A DNA stretch of 64,000 nucleotides from CAVVFX01 sp963747535. GTDB lineage: Bacteria > Acidobacteriota > Terriglobia > Bryobacterales > Bryobacteraceae. Position numbers and translations under genes: made by a program. The stretch covers positions 236,741 to 300,740 of the forward strand of contig CAVVFX010000004.1 of the NCBI GenBank assembly GCA_963747535.1, given 5' to 3'. Below, piece after piece: positions 43,299 to 53,600 of the stretch. Below the pieces are notes generated by a model. The model was not told the origin of the DNA. It saw only the letters and a program-made list of their open reading frames with translations, and made no database searches. Position 1 is the stretch's first letter, and each line of letters opens with the position of its first letter.

Positions 43299-44108
43299 TC
43301 AGAACAAACCAGCAGCGCTGGCAGCGCGCGTGATGCCGCTTCCGGTGACAATGACGTCTTTCGTCGTGCCCCAGAAGCCGCGTGGTGCAGTCGCCTTGCT
43401 GGTAAATTTGTGGACATCCGCGGCGATGCCGTTCACGCTGCCGGAAAATTCTGGAAAGCGCTTCACGAACACTCCGCCCACATTGGTTGCCTCTCCGAGC
43501 AATCCGGTCACGCGGCTATGCCAGCAGCCGCCGTAGCCGGACCCGTTGAGGTGCCGACAGGTAATTTCTGGTTCAATGGCCTCGAACGGCGGCCTGAGTA
43601 CGTTGGCCACCTGGTCCGGAATTTCCACATATCTCGCTGACAGCGCATTAACGCTGCTCGCCGTTGTGGAAAGCGTGCCGTTCGCCGCCGTGAGTTGCCG
43701 GTTAAGATCCCCACGCGCACCGGCGACCTGGTCGCGCGCGTCGAATTCGGTTTGCCGCGCGATTTCCAGCACTTCGCCCGTACGTTCGTCAGCCTTCGCA
43801 GCGATGGAATCGATGCGTGCCATCGTGTCGCCGCGTAGTTTGCCGACTTCGGCAAGCACATCCTTGCGGGTGTCGGCGATCGCCATCGTTGCCGCCGCTC
43901 GCGTTGCATCACCCTCGCGCTGAATCTGTCGCTCGGTCCATCCAGGCAAGTTGCGCAGGTTGTACACCTGCCAGGTCAGGGCAACCAGCATTCCCGCAAA
44001 CGCGATGCGACACAGAGTTCCGCTCCATAACCGGACCGTTACACTCAACGGAAAACCAAAGCTTCTCCGTTCAGGCACACGTAGACCCGGCTTTAGATCG
44101 CAAGACAT
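43299..44108 (-). CDS. Membrane-anchored coiled-coil phage protein
   Basis: A 269-residue protein. One membrane segment (LCRIAFAGMLVALTWQVY, ~32-49) precedes a long helical region (EGDATRAAATMAIADTRKDV to about residue 165), then a small C-terminal part with two cysteines and GGCWHSRVTGLLGEATNVGG. It could be a spanin-like or tail-associated accessory lying between lysis and fibre genes. No family recognised. Confidence 0.6.
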   Translation of the reverse strand: MSCDLKPGLRVPERRSFGFPLSVTVRLWSGTLCRIAFAGMLVALTWQVYNLRNLPGWTERQIQREGDATRAAATMAIADTRKDVLAEVGKLRGDTMARIDSIAAKADERTGEVLEIARQTEFDARDQVAGARGDLNRQLTAANGTLSTTASSVNALSARYVEIPDQVANVLRPPFEAIEPEITCRHLNGSGYGGCWHSRVTGLLGEATNVGGVFVKRFPEFSGSVNGIAADVHKFTSKATAPRGFWGTTKDVIVTGSGITRAASAAGLF

Positions 44109-44128
44109 TTAACTTCTCCTTTGTTGGG

Positions 44129-44689
44129 CTAACTGCAGGTTGTGCTCAGCGAAATGACTCCGCTCGCACTGACGGAATAGACGATGCTTGTCACGTGAGT
44201 GCTACCGCTGCACGAGGCCGTGCCGCCGCCTCCGGGGCTAATCGTCGTGCCGTTGATCTTCAAGCTGGATACCGATGTCGCCGGCAACGTCGCGGTCGAT
44301 CCGGTGACACTGAACGTGCCACTCACCGAAGAATTGCCGTTCATCGATGTTGCCGGCAGAGTGGCGCTCGAGTTCGTGAGCAGGACGCCGGTGCCCACTT
44401 GGATCGTATAGCTCGTGCCGCTTACATAGAGGCTCCCGTTCATCGTTGTGCCAGGCAACGTCGCGCTCGTATTCGAGAGCGAAACACCGGTGCCGATGGT
44501 GAACGTGCCCGTGCTCACGAGCGAGCCGTTGCCGTTCACATACAGCGATGTGGGCGTGAAGTATGAGCTTCCAAGATAGAGGTCGGTGTTGACATACAGA
44601 TAGTTGAAGTGGCCGGTGCCAGTGTCCGCGGTGAGCACCGCAGCCACCAGCACCAGCGCAATGAAAACCCACGCTGGGTAGTGCTTCAT
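44129..44689 (-). CDS. Signal-anchored Ser/Thr-rich repeat protein
   Basis: A 186-residue protein. The start MKHYPAWVFIALVLVAAVLT is a signal or anchor sequence. The rest is a run of similar short units (LSNTSATLPGTTMNGSLYVS, then LLTNSSATLPATSMNGNSSV and STATLPATSVSS), rich in Ser, Thr and Gly, typical of beta-structured tail appendages or adhesins. Its repeats resemble the linker repeats of the neighbouring large fibre, so it may be a fibre-associated protein. It ends with a Cys-containing tail. Confidence 0.65.
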   Translation of the reverse strand: MKHYPAWVFIALVLVAAVLTADTGTGHFNYLYVNTDLYLGSSYFTPTSLYVNGNGSLVSTGTFTIGTGVSLSNTSATLPGTTMNGSLYVSGTSYTIQVGTGVLLTNSSATLPATSMNGNSSVSGTFSVTGSTATLPATSVSSLKINGTTISPGGGGTASCSGSTHVTSIVYSVSASGVISLSTTCS

Positions 44690-44696
44690 TTGATCC

Positions 44697-47600
44697 TCAC
44701 TGGATGTTGTCGGGAATACCTGGGTTCGACGTGCAGGTGACGTTTCCGGTCACTCCGTGGCCGGAGACGGACGGAACGCAGAGGGTGCCAATAAGATAGA
44801 GTTCGTTCCCCTGCGCCACGTTGTTCACGGCATAGCCGCTATAGTTTACGAATCTGCAGAAGCCGATCACCACGTTGTTCACGTTGTACGCGCCGCCGGT
44901 CGAGTTGATCTGGACACCATCGGTGCAAGAGATTGTCGCGACTCTGGTGATGGTGATCTGCTCGCAATAGGCAAAGCCGGAGCCGTTGCCTACGAGGGAG
45001 ACGATGGGGCCATTGCTGTTGTAGGAACTGACGTTGTCGATCGTGAGATTGTAGACGTTCTCCACCAGGATGGCCGGGTTCGTCGTGGCCGAGTTGTAGC
45101 GACTGATCGAGACTCCCTCGATCACGATTCCGGGTATGCCGCTCGCGCTGGTGCCATTCAGCGTGAGGGTCGGATTCGTGCCGGCTGTCTGGAGGGTCCC
45201 GCCGCCGAAGATCCACAGATTGGGCGTCGTGACGATGATTCCGCTGTTCGTATTGAACGAATAGCCTGGCGGCAGGTAGAGATAGCCATAGGCAGCGATC
45301 GCCGCATTGATGGCGGCTGTGTCGTCCGCGCCTCCGTTGCCGTAGCCGCCCTGGTCGAGAGGCGAAAACAACTGACCCTTCGAAACTCCGATCGCCGCGC
45401 GCCAGTTGCCTTTCGTCGTCGCGTCCGTGATGGTGACCGTCTGCGCCACTCCGGACTGGGTGAACGATCCGCTGACCGCCAGCGTATCCGTCGAGGTTCC
45501 GCCAGTTACTGCTGCGCCGCCGTTCATGGTGGCTTTGCCAGTGAAAGTGGAGGTGCTGGTGACCGCCAGGGTATCGGTGGACGTGCCATTGGTGATTGCC
45601 GCGCCACCATTCATGGTGGCCTTGCCTGTGAGCGTCGATGTGCTGGTTACTGCCAGGGTGTCCGTCGAAGTCCCGCCGATGACCGCAACACCACCATTCA
45701 TCGTGGCCTTCCCGGAGAAGGTGGAGGTGCTCGATACCGACAGCATGTCCGACGATGCTCCGCCGGTCACAGCCAGGCCACCGCTCAGCGTTGCTTTGCC
45801 GCTCACCGAAAGGGTGGTTGCCATGCTGACCGCTTGCATAAGCGCGATGTTGCCATTTGAATCGGTGCAGAGGAGCGTCCGGTTTCGTGAGCAGTCCCAG
45901 ATGAAGAACGTCGTGTCACTGTTCTGCCCCATCTGCCAGGTGCCAGTGCCGGCGTTGTCGAACTGGAGGAATGCCTGCCGGCCTGATGTGTCCGTCGTGA
46001 TTACGATGCCGCCAGGGTTGCCGCTGGTGCCTTCGACGGTAACCTGGTTCCACGCGGCCTGCTTGACCGTTAGGCCTCCATTCAGTGTCGCCGCGCCGCT
46101 CGCAGTAAGCGTATCCGTCGACAGGCCATTGGTGACGGCCGCGCCCCCGTTCATGGTGGCTTTGCCGGTGAAGGTCGATGTGCCGCTCACGGCCAGCGTG
46201 TCGGTTGACGTCCCATTGGTTATGGCAGCACCGCCGTTCAGCGTGGCTTTCCCCGCACCCTGGATCGTGCCTCCGACCACGATGTTTCCAGTCAGCGTGA
46301 TCGCGGACATGTTGTCGCCAATGCCGATGTTGGCGACGCAATAAACCGACCCTGTGACGTTGCCGCTTCCGCCCACGGACATATTGCCCACCAGGAACAG
46401 GCCCGATCCCGCCGCGATGTTGTTCAGAACATAGCCCGAGTAATTGATGAATCGGCAGAAGCACACTGTCACGGTGTTCACGTTCCAGACGGCGGGACTC
46501 GAATTGATCTGGATGACGTCGGTGATCCCTCCGCTCGTGCTGAGTTCTAGGATGGTGATCTGCTCGCAATACCCAAAGCTCGTTCCGTTGCCGGTGATGG
46601 CCACGGCCGCGCCGGTTTGGTTGTAGACCTGGACGCCATTCAAAGTGGCTTGGGCCGCGTTGGTGATCTGCACCACGGGCCCGGCCGCGGAGTTGATGCG
46701 TTTGAATGTCACCTCGTCGGCGAAGAATCCGGAGGCGCCAGACGTCGTCGTGCCGTTGACGGTGATGGTTGGTCCGGACCCCGTACTCTGGACCGTGCCG
46801 CCTCCGAAGACGCGGATTCCCGCCGTGATGGTCAGCCCAGACGCCGCCACGAAAGTGACGCCGGTTGGCAGATAGAGATAGCCATAGGCCGAAATCGCCG
46901 CGTTGATCGCGACGGTGTCGTCGGTTACTCCATCGCCCTTAGCACCTTGATCGAATGGCGATCGGAGAGTCGCACTGGCAGCGATTCCGAGGACGGACCG
47001 CCAATTCGCCAGCGTCGTCGGATCGCTTATGGCGACTGCCTGCGCAACGCCGGAATGAGTGAAGGATCCCGCGAAGGTCGCGCTGCCATTCAGCGTCGTC
47101 GCCCCACTCGCGCTAAGCGTGTCCGTAGTAATTCCGCCCGTCACGGCCGCGCCGCCTTCCAGCGTCGCCTTGCCTGTCGCGGTAAGCGTGTCCGTGCTGG
47201 TCCCATCCGTGATGGCTGCACCGCCGCTCAGGGTGGCCTTGCCACTCGCGGTGATTGTGTCTGTAGTGGTCCCGCCCGTGACGGCCGCGCCGCCTTCCAG
47301 AGTTGCCTTGCCTGTCGCAGTGAGCGTGTCCGTGCTAGTCCCATCTGTGATGGCTGCCCCGCCGCTCAGGGTGGCCTTCCCGCTGGCTGCGAGCGTGTCG
47401 ACCGCCGCACCTCCAGTGATCACCGCCCCGTTCTGAATCGCCGCACCGCCGTCCAGTTGACTGGCGCCCTGGACAATGAGATTCCCCGCGATCGTCACAT
47501 CGCCGAAACCGGCAGTGTTCGTGATGCCCTGGTTCCCGACGCACGTGGCGACGCCGTTCACACCTCCGGTGGCGACGCAAACATTGCCGATGAGAGAGAT

Positions 47601-50600
47601 GCCGGAACCCTGGCTGATGTTGTTCAAGGCATAGCCGGTATAATTCACCCACGTGCCCAGCGCGATGATCACGTTGTTGACGTTGTAGACTGTGGGCGAC
47701 GCATCGACCTGGATGACGTCTGTTCCTCCCCCGTCCACATACAGCCGCGAAATGCTGACCTGCTCGCAGTAACCAGCGCCAGATCCGTTGCCCTCCAGGA
47801 GCACGATCGGGCCATTGCTGTTGTATGCGTAGATGCCGTCCATCCGCACCTGGACCGCGTTGATGAACTGAAAGACCGGCGATGGGCTGGTGCCGGTGTA
47901 TTGGCCGATCGAGAAGTCCTCGAAGTTGCTGCCGGCCGCCCCTTGCGAATTCGTCCCATCGACAGTGATGGAAGGGCCGCTTCCAAGCCGGTGCAGCGAT
48001 CCCCCGCCAAAGATGCGGATGACCGTTGTCAATGTGATTCCAGAATGAGCGAAGACAACGCCCGGAGGAAGGTAGAGGTATCCGTATGCCGTGATGGCCG
48101 CGTAAATCGTGGCAGTGTCGTCCGTCACGCCGTCGCCCGCTGCGCCCTGGTCGAGCGGAGACCACTGCGTGATCCCCAGGGCGGTCTTCCATGGGGATCG
48201 ATTCGCGTTGGTGTTCAGGAAGGCCGGCGGCGCAGTCGTGTCGATCGGCGTTAGCCGAACGCTGCGGGTGCGGATTCCATAGCCGGGCGCGCTCTGGCCG
48301 AACGTGCTCACAACCGTCACGATTAGCTGCGGATTATTGGCCGACTGAGGATTGATGTTGTAGGTGACGTTCGTGTTGGGATCGGTCTGCGTCGCCGGAA
48401 CCTGGATGTAGATGCGCTTCTTCTGGGTCGATCCGCTGTTCGTGAACCCGAGGAACGCCGTCGCGATCGCGAGCCCTGTACCGGCATAGTTTGAAGGAAG
48501 GGTGCTGTCGTAATAGGAGACGCCAAGATAGCCCCAGTCATACTGGCCGAGGTGGAGGCCTTCTCCGGATGCCTCGTTGACGATTCCTTCGACCTCGATG
48601 TAGAACAGCCGCGTGTTGGTCGGCATGTTGCCGAAGAAGAAATAGTAAGCTCCGTTTTGCGCGGCGGGATTTAGACACCAACCGGCAATGGGATCATTCA
48701 CGAAGGACCACGTGGATCCGGGACCCGAAACATCGCCGCAATTCCCGCCGGTCCATTGAATCTGGTTGCTGGGAGAGAAGAGCAGTGGGTCAAGATCGCC
48801 CTGCTGCACGCCGGGAAATTCGAAGGTGCTCCACTGATTGTTGTCGCGCCAGAAGACATTCGTCTGCCAAGTCGCATTGTATTTCGCCGGGCTGAACGCG
48901 AGTTGTGGGCTGGTGGAGAGGGACGCCGTGTAGCACGTGTTGGTGATGCAGATGTCCCGAACGGGATCGAGCTGGATGCACTCCGCACCTTGGCTGTTCG
49001 CATAGCAGGTCGGAAGAGTGCAGTTATCAATCCACAATCCCGCGGTGCCGTCGCGGTCAACGATGGCCCGCTCGGCGGCGGTCGCAACCGCACACATGAA
49101 CGTGCTCTCAAAGACCGTATTGATGATGCGGGCAAGGTTGAAACCGCCGCCAGATCCGCCCAGCCATCGCGTCGCATCAGAGGAGAAGATGCCGGCGCGG
49201 GTCCAACTGATCGGCTTGTTGTGGTTGTAGTGGCAGTTGTCCGCGCCGCCCTGGTCCTTTCCCGGTCCAACCTGGTGATACCAGGCGACGCCGCAATAAT
49301 AGTGCAGGCTATGCTCCGAGATCGCGTGCGAGGCATGATCCGTCCGGACGGCGATCCCGAAATTGCGGATGAAATTATGATCCTCCGCGCACCCAGCGCC
49401 CTTCGGAAAGAACACTCCCACACCGCCGATGCCGGTCAATTCTTCGGGCAACGGATCGTCAGTTGCAGCTTTCGAGAGCCGCTTCGGATCGAAGATGAAC
49501 GCATCGTAATAGCCCCACAGGTAGCAATGATGAACGTGGGCTTGATCGAGGTACGAGAGCAGAAGGGTCCCGGCCTTGACGGTGTTCTTTGACAACGGGT
49601 CTGTCACCATGTCTTCGGCGAAGTAACCGAATTTGCAAGCGCAGAGCGCGGAATAAATGGTTAGGCCCTCGATCGTGGGCGGCGAATCAATCTCGCCAGA
49701 GAAACTCGGGGCGCCCTGCAAGAGGAACGATCCTTCAAATTTGAACGCGGCGTCCAGGTCATTGGTGAAGATCAACTGCGGGGAGCGCGTTCCCTCGCTA
49801 TAGACGCGCTGGACGAAGTGCCAGGACCCGCCCATTAGCTGCGCCAGGTTCACACTACTGTTCACCATGTAGTTGCCGAACGGAACCTTCAGGTCCGCGA
49901 CGCCGGAAACCACGGCTGCCTGGAACGCCGGGCCTGCATCGATTCCAAAGGCGAACTGGGCGTTGCCATTGCCGGCGGGTTGGTGGGTGGCACTCGACGC
50001 GAGCACTGCGGTCTTGTATATCCCTGTGCCGGCGACTACCTCGTCCGCGAGGGACGCGATCGTCGTGCTCAGGTTGAAGGCGCCCGGACCGAAGTTGTGG
50101 GTCGTTGGGCCAGCCGGATCCCAGTTGTTCGTGGTGTAGCTGGTGGCGCCGCCGCTGTATACCGTGCCCCCATATGTCCGGCTGGATGCGCCAGCGCCGA
50201 GGACGTAAATCTGTGCGCCCACGCACGGGAATTGGCTCACAATCGGCACCAAGACCGCGCCACTGCCATCGCCGTTGACCGTGACCGTAGCGTTGGGCGA
50301 GTAACCGTTTCCGCCGGCGACAGGCGCTACGGCCGTTATCGCGCCACCGGTGATGGTGGCTGTGTAGGATGCGCCGGAGCCGGTGCCAGCGATCGATATG
50401 CTTGCGTGTGTGTAGCCGCTCCCGCCAGACTGGATCAGCAAATTAACCACTACGCCTACGCCGTTGGTGAATCGGGTCACCGCGCCGGTGATGCGATCGA
50501 GGGTCGATGGAACAGTGCCGTCGTAGCACCACCCGGAGCCCTTGTTCGCATAGCCCGTCGTATCGAAGTCCAGGACCGAGACGGATTCGCCGTTCTTCTG

Positions 50601-50648
50601 CGCTTGCGTCCGCGTCGAGACACTTCCGGGGATGGTTCGTGAGGACAT
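44697..50648 (-). CDS. Tail fibre / tailspike-like protein with repeated pectin-lyase-type modules
   Basis: A 1983-residue phage adhesin. An N-terminal virion-attachment region (GGSGYTHASISIAGTGSGAS) is followed by a first beta-helix domain with GPAFQAAVVSGVADLKVPFG. Three later modules share SPLDQGAAGDGVTDDTATI (~48.15 kb), SPFDQGAKGDGVTDDTVAI (~46.95 kb) and SPLDQGGYGNGGADDTAAI (~45.35 kb), each continuing YGYLYLPPGVVF and FGGGSL, the pectate-lyase-3 start. Linkers are runs of 23-residue repeats such as GKATLSGGAAITDGTSTDTL. Such proteins bind and may degrade surface polysaccharide, possibly the host's own exopolysaccharide. No catalytic site was identified. Confidence 0.85.
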   Translation of the reverse strand: MSSRTIPGSVSTRTQAQKNGESVSVLDFDTTGYANKGSGWCYDGTVPSTLDRITGAVTRFTNGVGVVVNLLIQSGGSGYTHASISIAGTGSGASYTATITGGAITAVAPVAGGNGYSPNATVTVNGDGSGAVLVPIVSQFPCVGAQIYVLGAGASSRTYGGTVYSGGATSYTTNNWDPAGPTTHNFGPGAFNLSTTIASLADEVVAGTGIYKTAVLASSATHQPAGNGNAQFAFGIDAGPAFQAAVVSGVADLKVPFGNYMVNSSVNLAQLMGGSWHFVQRVYSEGTRSPQLIFTNDLDAAFKFEGSFLLQGAPSFSGEIDSPPTIEGLTIYSALCACKFGYFAEDMVTDPLSKNTVKAGTLLLSYLDQAHVHHCYLWGYYDAFIFDPKRLSKAATDDPLPEELTGIGGVGVFFPKGAGCAEDHNFIRNFGIAVRTDHASHAISEHSLHYYCGVAWYHQVGPGKDQGGADNCHYNHNKPISWTRAGIFSSDATRWLGGSGGGFNLARIINTVFESTFMCAVATAAERAIVDRDGTAGLWIDNCTLPTCYANSQGAECIQLDPVRDICITNTCYTASLSTSPQLAFSPAKYNATWQTNVFWRDNNQWSTFEFPGVQQGDLDPLLFSPSNQIQWTGGNCGDVSGPGSTWSFVNDPIAGWCLNPAAQNGAYYFFFGNMPTNTRLFYIEVEGIVNEASGEGLHLGQYDWGYLGVSYYDSTLPSNYAGTGLAIATAFLGFTNSGSTQKKRIYIQVPATQTDPNTNVTYNINPQSANNPQLIVTVVSTFGQSAPGYGIRTRSVRLTPIDTTAPPAFLNTNANRSPWKTALGITQWSPLDQGAAGDGVTDDTATIYAAITAYGYLYLPPGVVFAHSGITLTTVIRIFGGGSLHRLGSGPSITVDGTNSQGAAGSNFEDFSIGQYTGTSPSPVFQFINAVQVRMDGIYAYNSNGPIVLLEGNGSGAGYCEQVSISRLYVDGGGTDVIQVDASPTVYNVNNVIIALGTWVNYTGYALNNISQGSGISLIGNVCVATGGVNGVATCVGNQGITNTAGFGDVTIAGNLIVQGASQLDGGAAIQNGAVITGGAAVDTLAASGKATLSGGAAITDGTSTDTLTATGKATLEGGAAVTGGTTTDTITASGKATLSGGAAITDGTSTDTLTATGKATLEGGAAVTGGITTDTLSASGATTLNGSATFAGSFTHSGVAQAVAISDPTTLANWRSVLGIAASATLRSPFDQGAKGDGVTDDTVAINAAISAYGYLYLPTGVTFVAASGLTITAGIRVFGGGTVQSTGSGPTITVNGTTTSGASGFFADEVTFKRINSAAGPVVQITNAAQATLNGVQVYNQTGAAVAITGNGTSFGYCEQITILELSTSGGITDVIQINSSPAVWNVNTVTVCFCRFINYSGYVLNNIAAGSGLFLVGNMSVGGSGNVTGSVYCVANIGIGDNMSAITLTGNIVVGGTIQGAGKATLNGGAAITNGTSTDTLAVSGTSTFTGKATMNGGAAVTNGLSTDTLTASGAATLNGGLTVKQAAWNQVTVEGTSGNPGGIVITTDTSGRQAFLQFDNAGTGTWQMGQNSDTTFFIWDCSRNRTLLCTDSNGNIALMQAVSMATTLSVSGKATLSGGLAVTGGASSDMLSVSSTSTFSGKATMNGGVAVIGGTSTDTLAVTSTSTLTGKATMNGGAAITNGTSTDTLAVTSTSTFTGKATMNGGAAVTGGTSTDTLAVSGSFTQSGVAQTVTITDATTKGNWRAAIGVSKGQLFSPLDQGGYGNGGADDTAAINAAIAAYGYLYLPPGYSFNTNSGIIVTTPNLWIFGGGTLQTAGTNPTLTLNGTSASGIPGIVIEGVSISRYNSATTNPAILVENVYNLTIDNVSSYNSNGPIVSLVGNGSGFAYCEQITITRVATISCTDGVQINSTGGAYNVNNVVIGFCRFVNYSGYAVNNVAQGNELYLIGTLCVPSVSGHGVTGNVTCTSNPGIPDNIQ
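47100..47420 (-). repeat. 69-bp in-frame tandem repeats in the fibre gene
   Basis: About four and a half copies of a 69-base unit coding for 23 residues (consensus GKATL-x-GGAA-(I/V)-T-x-G-T-(S/T)-TDT-(L/I)-T-A-(T/S)). Adjacent copies alternate two subtypes (AITDGTST and AVTGGTTT), so pairs may have been duplicated together. Shorter runs of the same unit lie near 46.08-46.26 kb and 45.46-45.82 kb. Confidence 0.8.
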
Positions 50649-53600
50649 TTAAAAAGCGACTCCGTAAGTGAGCGCAGCTGCGTATGTGCCAGGCGCGCCG
50701 TACACCCAGTCCTCCCGGACAGGGTTGTCTCCATCCGGCGACTCATTGCCGTTGACGTCCACGGTGAAGCCGGCCACCAAATACGAAGCGTTGGTGTAAT
50801 TCGCCGCCGCGATCACCAGCGCCGCCTCGTGCTGATAATCCGCATTGCCGATCGCCGGTGAATCGGTTTGGTAAAGCCAGCTCGGCTCTTCAATGATCCA
50901 GACGCTGGTCTTATCGAGGTACAGCGGGAGGTCCCATTGAAAGCCCGTGGCAGTATTGCCCGTGAGCTTGCGGAGTTGACCGCGGCCAGTGCCCCGAATC
51001 ACACGCAAGATATTTCCCGTCTCGGTTCCCGGAGTCAGTCCCTGCCAGTTGTTTTGAGAGTTGATCCATCCGGCATCGGTGATCTGAGTCTGATTGGAAT
51101 CGTTCTCCGCATCAGCCACCATCCGGACCACCAGAACGTCGCCGGCTTGAATGGATTGCATCGGCTGACCGGTCACGACGGCCTGCGGCGATACGGTGAC
51201 AGTCCCGGTCGACGGCGTGTAAGCCGTGATGGTGACGCTGAGCCATGGAGTGCTCGATCCATTCCGGCCGATCACCGAAAGCGCGCGGCCGACAAGAGTC
51301 GGCGGAGTGGAACTGGTATCGACCAGGTCGGAACAGGTGATCGTGTTGGCGGTCACGCTATCCACCAGCACCCCCAGAATGCCGCCATGCCCTAGCAGCT
51401 TCATTTTGATCCGCACCGCCGCAACGTAGGGAGACGGCAGCGCGATCCTCGATCGAGCCACGGGACCGGTGAACGTGATCGAGCCCGGCGTGTAGGTGGT
51501 GCCTCCAGAACAGGCAGTGAGTGCGCCGAACGACTGGGAGCAGATCAGGTCATCTTGACTGGACACGAAGAGCACATAGGAGGCGAGGCCTGCGACGGCT
51601 GGCCAGGTGATGTTCGACAACGTGAATGTGTCGGTACCGGATGCCGATGTTCCGATGATCGCGATGGCAGCCGGCGCGGAAGGTAGCCCGGCGCTGTCGA
51701 TCGCGCAGAGCGAGACATACAACGTCGTCAGCGCTGGAAGCGACCCTCCGGTTGTGCTCTGGGTGATCGTTCCGATTGTCGGACCTCCCGCCCCCGTCGC
51801 GGAAAATGCGGTGACCGGCAGCACGCCGGTAATGATCAGGCTCGTCGAAACAGAACCATCTGCGAGGTCCGCGTATTGCTGGTTGCTGTCAAAATTCCAC
51901 TCGGATGGAAACAGCGCGTCCCACGATGGTGCTTGCACCTGGTGCGGGGCCCACATAGGTCCGAGTGGGATCTGCGTGAAAAGCGCCGGCAGTGGTGAGG
52001 GCGTGACGTCCATCGGCTTGGGCCCGACGTCGAGGTCGTACATAGAGTCGGTGACCGTCTGCCCCTCGAGCTGCACCGACCAATCTTTCTTCAGGCTCCA
52101 TCTCTGCAGACGGAAGCTCATGGTGATCACCTGGAAGGAGAGCCCGGCGCCGTTGCCGGCCGCGGGCGAGGTGGTCAGGCTCAGCACGTTCCCATTTGCA
52201 TCGAGACTTACGGCGGTGATAGTGACTTGAGTGCCATTGATCAGCGCATCCTTGTTGAGCAGGGACGAAGCCGTCGCGCCGCCAGTATTGGTGTAGACCG
52301 AATCGTTCCAGTTGTCGCCACTCGCCCATGTCACGGTGGTGCCACTCACATTGCAGGTTCCGTGCAAGCCGGGGATCTCCGGATGCGTCATGGAGACGAC
52401 CTGGCCCACTTCGTTGCCGAGACCCAGGAGAGTAGTCTGCCAGGAAGCGAGGCGCGCATCGCGCCATTCGGTATAGGTCACGCCACCCAGTTCCTCGCGC
52501 GTGCGAGTCGCGGCGATCCGCAGAGCCTGGCTCAGCGTCGAACAGCCCACCGAATGCATCTGACTGGTGAGAGGAGAGCCGGCGCGGCCGTAGTACGCAG
52601 CGTGGCTCTTGTCGCAATATTCCGCGGTGTTGGCCTGGTATTGGTAAGCCACGTCGGCATAGGAGAGCACCAAGTGCTCGAAGACGGCCTGGATCGGCGT
52701 GAGCTTCAGTGTCTGAAAAAGGGTGTTGCCGAGGCCGTAATCATCGACTGCGCTGGCATTGATCCGGCAGCCCAATTTCAGCTTGCCGAACTCCCAGGTG
52801 TAGAATCCCAGGCAGCAGTTGAGCACTTCAGTAAGCCAATCGCGAAACGGCTTCTGTGAGGCGATCGTGCCCTGAAACTGAAACTGGGTTTCGGTTCCGG
52901 TACCGAGGATGGGAGTCACCTGCGCGGCCGCGATCTCGGCCGCGCCGCTTCCATCGCCGACGATCAGCGACGAGAGAACAAACGTGGCAAGCTGCTGCGC
53001 GGATAGATCGGGAACGGACATGCTGTCGCCGGGCGTCGCGCTGGTGGCGATCGGAGTGTAATAGTAAGCGACCCAATCGTACTTGCCGCCACTCTCCCGG
53101 TCAGTGATGGAGGCATTCAACGCCTTCTTGGCATCGCTGCCGTTGGGATCGCCGGCGATGATGACGTTGCATGCCGTCACGTAAGCGTTCCATACGGTCG
53201 TCCAGTTGGCTTCGAAGACAGCCTTGTTCGCGGTGGTCTGATCCTCTGCCGGCAGGTTCTGCCAATTCGCGACATTCTGCTGCATGATGATTTCGGCCTG
53301 GTTGGCGGCGTCGGACATTGGCACGCTGAAGGCGTTGCCCGTGAACGCACTGCCGATCAACTCGACCAGGCCGGCCACCAGCGCAATAGGGTTGCCGAAT
53401 TCCGCGGCCATATTGATCACGCCCGCCGCCGTGCCCGTGAAATTGAAAAAACTGCTGGAGGGGAGAGTCACCGTGATGGACTGGAGGTCGAGCGGCGTCG
53501 GAATGGGACCGCTAAGTCCCAGAGCGCGCAGCAGCATGTTCACGGCAATCCAAAACGGATTGATGAGCCCTTGCACGGCTGTCCGGTTACCGTTCTGATC

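Noticed and set aside
47100..47420. Regular 69-bp repeats that could suggest a CRISPR array
   Set aside because: Whole units are repeated in frame with no unique spacers, and they encode fibre linkers.
46617..48254. 545-residue plus-strand open frame opposite the fibre gene, and similar long frames at 44757-45860 and 48756-49592
   Set aside because: They mirror a repetitive high-GC coding strand, contain no recognisable domain, and lie fully inside the fibre gene.
44697..50648. Fibre gene considered as a diversity-generating retroelement target
   Set aside because: No reverse transcriptase gene or template repeat is visible anywhere in the window.
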